This document shows positions 61,359-64,000 of a stretch of DNA of 64,000 nt, piece by piece. The stretch comes from Mycolicibacter nonchromogenicus (GTDB lineage Bacteria > Actinomycetota > Actinomycetes > Mycobacteriales > Mycobacteriaceae): positions 120,906 to 184,905 of the forward strand of contig NZ_LQPI01000072.1 of assembly GCF_002101775.1 (NCBI RefSeq). Direction: 5' to 3'. The notes under the pieces are model-generated. The model did not search any database. It was not told where the DNA came from and saw nothing but the letters and a program-made list of their open reading frames with translations. Numbering within the stretch: position 1 is the stretch's first letter; each line of letters begins with the position of its first letter. The position numbers and the translations under genes are program-made.

Positions 61359-61708
61359 CGGTCCTCACCGGCATGTGCGACGGCGTCGATGGCGATGTGC
61401 GCCAAGTGATGATCGGCCAGCCGGTAGAGCACTTCGCGGCCGGAGCGTTCGCCGGCCACCACTCCGGCTGCCTTGAGGATCTTGAGGTGCTGACTGACCA
61501 GTGGTTGGGGAACCCCCAGCGCGTCGACGAGTTCGTGCACGCAGCGGTGCGACTCCTGCAGTTGCAGGACGATCGCGATCCGCACCGGGGCGGCCAGCGC
61601 GCGCAGCAATTCCCCAGCGGCGTCGAGGATCTCCCGCGGCGGTGTCGCGGGGAAGGCAGGGCCGGTGTGTTGGTGGCCCTCAGCCAGGCCAGACGCTGAG
61701 GAGGGCAC
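61355..61708 (-). CDS. smtB: SmtB, ArsR-family zinc sensor repressor
   Basis: A 117-residue ArsR/SmtB repressor if started at GTG 61708, which has an ideal GGAGGT six bases upstream; an ATG ten codons earlier (61738) is the alternative but lies inside the Zur-like box. The conserved core PPREILDAAGELLRALAAPVRIAIVLQL, recognition helix QPLVSQHLKILKAAG and terminal HHLAHI alpha-5 metal ligands match mycobacterial SmtB. It represses smtB-zur when zinc is low. Only this C-terminal part of a much longer antisense frame across glyS is real. Confidence 0.92.
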   Translation of the reverse strand: MPSSASGLAEGHQHTGPAFPATPPREILDAAGELLRALAAPVRIAIVLQLQESHRCVHELVDALGVPQPLVSQHLKILKAAGVVAGERSGREVLYRLADHHLAHIAIDAVAHAGEDR

Positions 61709-61728
61709 AGCACCACCTCCGCACACTT

Positions 61729-61743
61729 TGGAAATCATTTTCA
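61729..61743. promoter_or_regulatory. Zur-box-like palindrome upstream of smtB-zur
   Basis: TGGAAATCATTTTCA pairs at 6 of 7 positions around its centre and resembles the AT-rich core of mycobacterial Zur sites. It lies immediately before the smtB GTG and overlaps the alternative ATG, so Zur could autoregulate the operon. The match is from memory of the motif. Confidence 0.5.
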
Positions 61744-61760
61744 GCTGGCATCCACTGTTC

Positions 61761-61778
61761 CATGCGTGATGACGCATG
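61761..61778. promoter_or_regulatory. SmtB-type operator palindrome
   Basis: CATGCGT-GATG-ACGCATG is a perfect 7-bp inverted repeat 53 bp upstream of smtB in the smtB-glyS divergent region, the form and place expected for an ArsR/SmtB dimer site. Confidence 0.6.
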
Positions 61779-61870
61779 TCAAAGAACGTGGGCGGAGTCG
61801 ATACGATGACTGATGTTTTGCGTGTCGGCGTTGTCGGCGCGGTCCCGTCAAGACAGGAGAACACCCCCTC

Positions 61871-63253
61871 GTGGCGTCCATCATCGACACCGTTGCCAAT
61901 CTGGCCAAGCGACGTGGCCTGGTCTTCCAGTCGGGCGAAATCTACGGCGGCACAAAGTCGGCGTGGGACTACGGGCCACTCGGGGTGGAACTCAAGGAGA
62001 ACATCAAGCGGCAGTGGTGGCGCTCTGTCGTGACGTCCCGCGACGACGTCGTCGGCTTGGACAGTGCGATCATCCTGCCGCGTCAGGTCTGGGTGGCCTC
62101 CGGTCACGTCGCGGTGTTCAACGACCCGCTGGTGGAGTGCCTCAACTGTCACAAGCGCCACCGCCAGGACCACATGCAGGAAGCGGTGGCACTGAAGAAG
62201 GGGGGCAACCCCGACGACGTGCCGATGAGCGAGATCGCCTGCCCGGACTGCGGCACCAAGGGCGAGTGGACCGAGCCTCGTGACTTCAACATGATGCTCA
62301 AGACCTACCTGGGCCCGATCGAGTCCGAAGAGGGCCTGCACTACCTGCGGCCCGAAACGGCGCAGGGCATCTTCGTCAACTTCGCCAACGTGGTGACCAC
62401 GGCGCGTCGCAAGCCTCCGTTCGGAATCGGCCAGATCGGCAAGAGCTTCCGCAACGAGATCACCCCCGGCAACTTCATCTTCCGGACCCGTGAGTTCGAG
62501 CAGATGGAGATGGAATTCTTCGTCGAGCCGTCGACGGCGGCCGAGTGGCACAAGTACTGGATCGACACCCGCCTGCAGTGGTACGTCGACCTGGGCATCA
62601 AGCGTGAGAACCTGCGCCTCTACGAGCACCCGCGCGAGAAGCTGTCGCACTACTCCGACGGCACCACCGACATCGAGTACAAGTTCGGCTTCGCCGGGAA
62701 CCCGTGGGGGGAACTGGAGGGCATCGCCAACCGCACCAACTTCGATCTGTCCACCCACTCCGAGCATTCCGGCGTGGACCTGTCGTTCTACGACCAGGCC
62801 TCCGACACCCGCTACGTGCCGTACGTGATTGAGCCGGCAGCCGGCCTGACCCGCTCCCTGATGGCCTTCCTGGTCGACTCCTACCACGAGGACGAGGCCC
62901 CCAACGCCAAGGGCGGGGTGGACAAGCGCACGGTGCTGCGACTGGACCCGCGACTGGCGCCGGTAAAGGCCGCCGTGCTGCCGCTGAGCCGCAACGCCGA
63001 CCTGTCGCCCAAGGCCCGGGATCTGGCCGCCGAGCTGCGCCAGTCCTGGAACGTGGAGTTCGACGACGCCGGCGCCGTCGGCCGGCGCTACCGGCGCCAG
63101 GACGAGATCGGTACCCCGTTCTGCATCACGGTCGACTTCGACTCGCTCGAAGACCACGCCGTCACGGTGCGCGAGCGCGACTCGATGGCTCAGGAGCGGG
63201 TGGCCATCGACGCGGTCGCCGACTATCTGGCCGTCCGTCTGAAGGGCTGCTGA
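61871..63253 (+). CDS. glyS: Glycyl-tRNA synthetase (class II, dimeric type)
   Basis: A 460-residue class II synthetase starting at GTG after ACAGGAGA. N-terminal LAKRRGLVFQSGEIYGGTKSAWDYGPLG, motif 2 region RPETAQGIFVNF and GKSFRNEITPGNFIFRTREFEQMEMEFF, a zinc-type insertion (C-L-N-C ... C-P-D-C), and the C-terminal anticodon-binding domain. Length and position match Rv2357c. Divergent from smtB. Confidence 0.96.
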   Translation: MASIIDTVANLAKRRGLVFQSGEIYGGTKSAWDYGPLGVELKENIKRQWWRSVVTSRDDVVGLDSAIILPRQVWVASGHVAVFNDPLVECLNCHKRHRQDHMQEAVALKKGGNPDDVPMSEIACPDCGTKGEWTEPRDFNMMLKTYLGPIESEEGLHYLRPETAQGIFVNFANVVTTARRKPPFGIGQIGKSFRNEITPGNFIFRTREFEQMEMEFFVEPSTAAEWHKYWIDTRLQWYVDLGIKRENLRLYEHPREKLSHYSDGTTDIEYKFGFAGNPWGELEGIANRTNFDLSTHSEHSGVDLSFYDQASDTRYVPYVIEPAAGLTRSLMAFLVDSYHEDEAPNAKGGVDKRTVLRLDPRLAPVKAAVLPLSRNADLSPKARDLAAELRQSWNVEFDDAGAVGRRYRRQDEIGTPFCITVDFDSLEDHAVTVRERDSMAQERVAIDAVADYLAVRLKGC

Positions 63254-63273
63254 CCGCGCCGCGCTGATCGCGT

Positions 63274-64000
63274 TCAGTCCGCGGCGGTCCTCGGGGCGGT
63301 CGGGTCGAACCAGGTGGTCCGGTCACGCCAGGACAGGACGGATGCGTAGGCGAAGGTGATCGCGCTTGCCCCCGCGAAGATCCAGGTCGGCAGCGTGACC
63401 GGGGTTCCGGTGAACACGGCGGTCAGTTGCGCGAGGATGGCGGCGACGTTGAAACCGACCCATACCAGGTACCGCTCGGTCGAAGCTTTCGAGCGGGGGT
63501 CGGTGCGCAGGGCCAGCAGCAACCGGCCGGTGAATCCGAACGCATACAGCGCCGAGGCGCCGACCAGCGCCCAGTACGCCGCAAACCACGGGCCTCGTGG
63601 TGCGTACAGGTCCAGATACTGCGGCTGTCCCCGATCGGCGATGCAGAACACGATCACCACCAGTGGCAGGCCGAGATTCAGCGGCGCCACGATGTGACGC
63701 CGCCAGAGCAGCCGTGCATGGTCTTGGTCAGCCAGCCGCGTCAACAGGTGCTCAGACATCGCCACCACTGCGCCGAAGATGCACAGCACCGAGAGCAGCC
63801 CGGCGACATTCCACAACCCCACCAAGCGGTGCACTGGCGGGTCGAGCAGCACCGGCCCCGCGGGGGACATTAGCAGGCCCGAGCACCCGAGAAGTACCAG
63901 GACCCGCGAGGGATTGGTATCCCAGCGCGAACCCCAGGCATGGCGGCGGATCCATAACGCATACACACAAGTCACCAGCACCGCGGCCAAGGCGGCTTCG
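63274..64000 (-). CDS. Multi-pass membrane protein (partial at right edge)
   Basis: The minus-strand frame is open through the window edge; about 240 C-terminal residues are seen, with roughly six hydrophobic helices (VLVLLGCSGLLM, LLSVLCIFGAVVAM, LPLVVIVFCIA, AAYWALVGASALYAF, WIFAGASAITFAYA) and cytosolic R-x-D-P-R-S and HARLLWRRH loops. It is reminiscent of actinobacterial membrane proteins annotated as MAB_1171c-like putative transporters, but this is only an impression. It converges on glyS with a 20-bp gap. Confidence 0.6.
   Translation of the reverse strand, partial: EAALAAVLVTCVYALWIRRHAWGSRWDTNPSRVLVLLGCSGLLMSPAGPVLLDPPVHRLVGLWNVAGLLSVLCIFGAVVAMSEHLLTRLADQDHARLLWRRHIVAPLNLGLPLVVIVFCIADRGQPQYLDLYAPRGPWFAAYWALVGASALYAFGFTGRLLLALRTDPRSKASTERYLVWVGFNVAAILAQLTAVFTGTPVTLPTWIFAGASAITFAYASVLSWRDRTTWFDPTAPRTAAD

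Noticed and set aside
61739..63157. Minus-strand frame extending smtB upstream across glyS
   Set aside because: Only the last 117 or so codons match SmtB; the rest is antisense to glyS motifs, and a good ribosome site supports the internal start.

Overview
The window is GC-rich, densely coded DNA from a non-tuberculous Mycobacterium (sensu lato). This is shown by a complete mycobactin siderophore pathway, IdeR-type iron boxes, cutinase-like and haemophore-like secreted proteins, and a housekeeping block hrcA-dnaJ2-rsmE-phoH-ybeY-CBS-era-amiA2-recO-uppS-zur-smtB-glyS that follows the M. tuberculosis Rv2357c-Rv2374c order. The species cannot be named from the sequence alone.

Layout. (1) 1-3966, minus strand: an operon SDR - ferritin-like diiron protein - Baeyer-Villiger-type monooxygenase - MerR regulator (cut by the window edge). 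(2) 4025-4989: a secreted mycobacterial protein of unknown function with a strong downstream hairpin. (3) 5073-39944: one iron-acquisition island. It holds mbtL-mbtM-mbtN with mbtK convergent, irtA-irtB (siderophore import and reduction), a DUF3060 protein, mbtA (minus), mbtB, then a heavy-metal P-type ATPase and a cutinase, then mbtT-C-D-E-F-G-H as a tightly overlapping operon. Five good IdeR-like boxes sit at the expected control points: two before mbtL, one between mbtK and irtA, one between mbtA and mbtB, and one before mbtT. In M. tuberculosis the acyl-chain genes plus irtAB and the core NRPS/PKS genes lie at two distant loci; here they are contiguous. (4) 39976-42911, minus: a sugar kinase and an S1P-lyase-like PLP enzyme. 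(5) 43269-52370: heat-shock regulator and chaperone genes, RNA methylation and maturation genes, membrane CBS protein, Era, a lipoprotein. (6) 52440-56714: a second Baeyer-Villiger-type monooxygenase, a rhodanese, a haemophore-like protein and an amidase. (7) 56788-63253: recO, a glycine-rich repeat protein, a methyltransferase, uppS, a small conserved protein, the zinc regulators zur/smtB and glyS. (8) A membrane protein runs off the right edge.

How the iron island works. MbtA activates salicylate. MbtB adds and cyclises Ser/Thr. MbtE and MbtF add lysine units, and MbtC/MbtD make the beta-hydroxy acid. MbtG hydroxylates lysine, MbtK/L/M/N make and attach the lipid chain, MbtH assists adenylation and MbtT edits. 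IrtAB re-imports and reduces the ferric siderophore. No salicylate synthase (mbtI) is in the window.

The most unusual points are: MbtE is 2205 residues with a complete second C-A-PCP module whose adenylation domain has Leu where the amino-group-binding Asp belongs; MbtB lacks its thioesterase, which is present as free MbtT; a metal ATPase and a cutinase split the mbt genes; and an uncharacterised secreted protein is divergent from tandem iron boxes.
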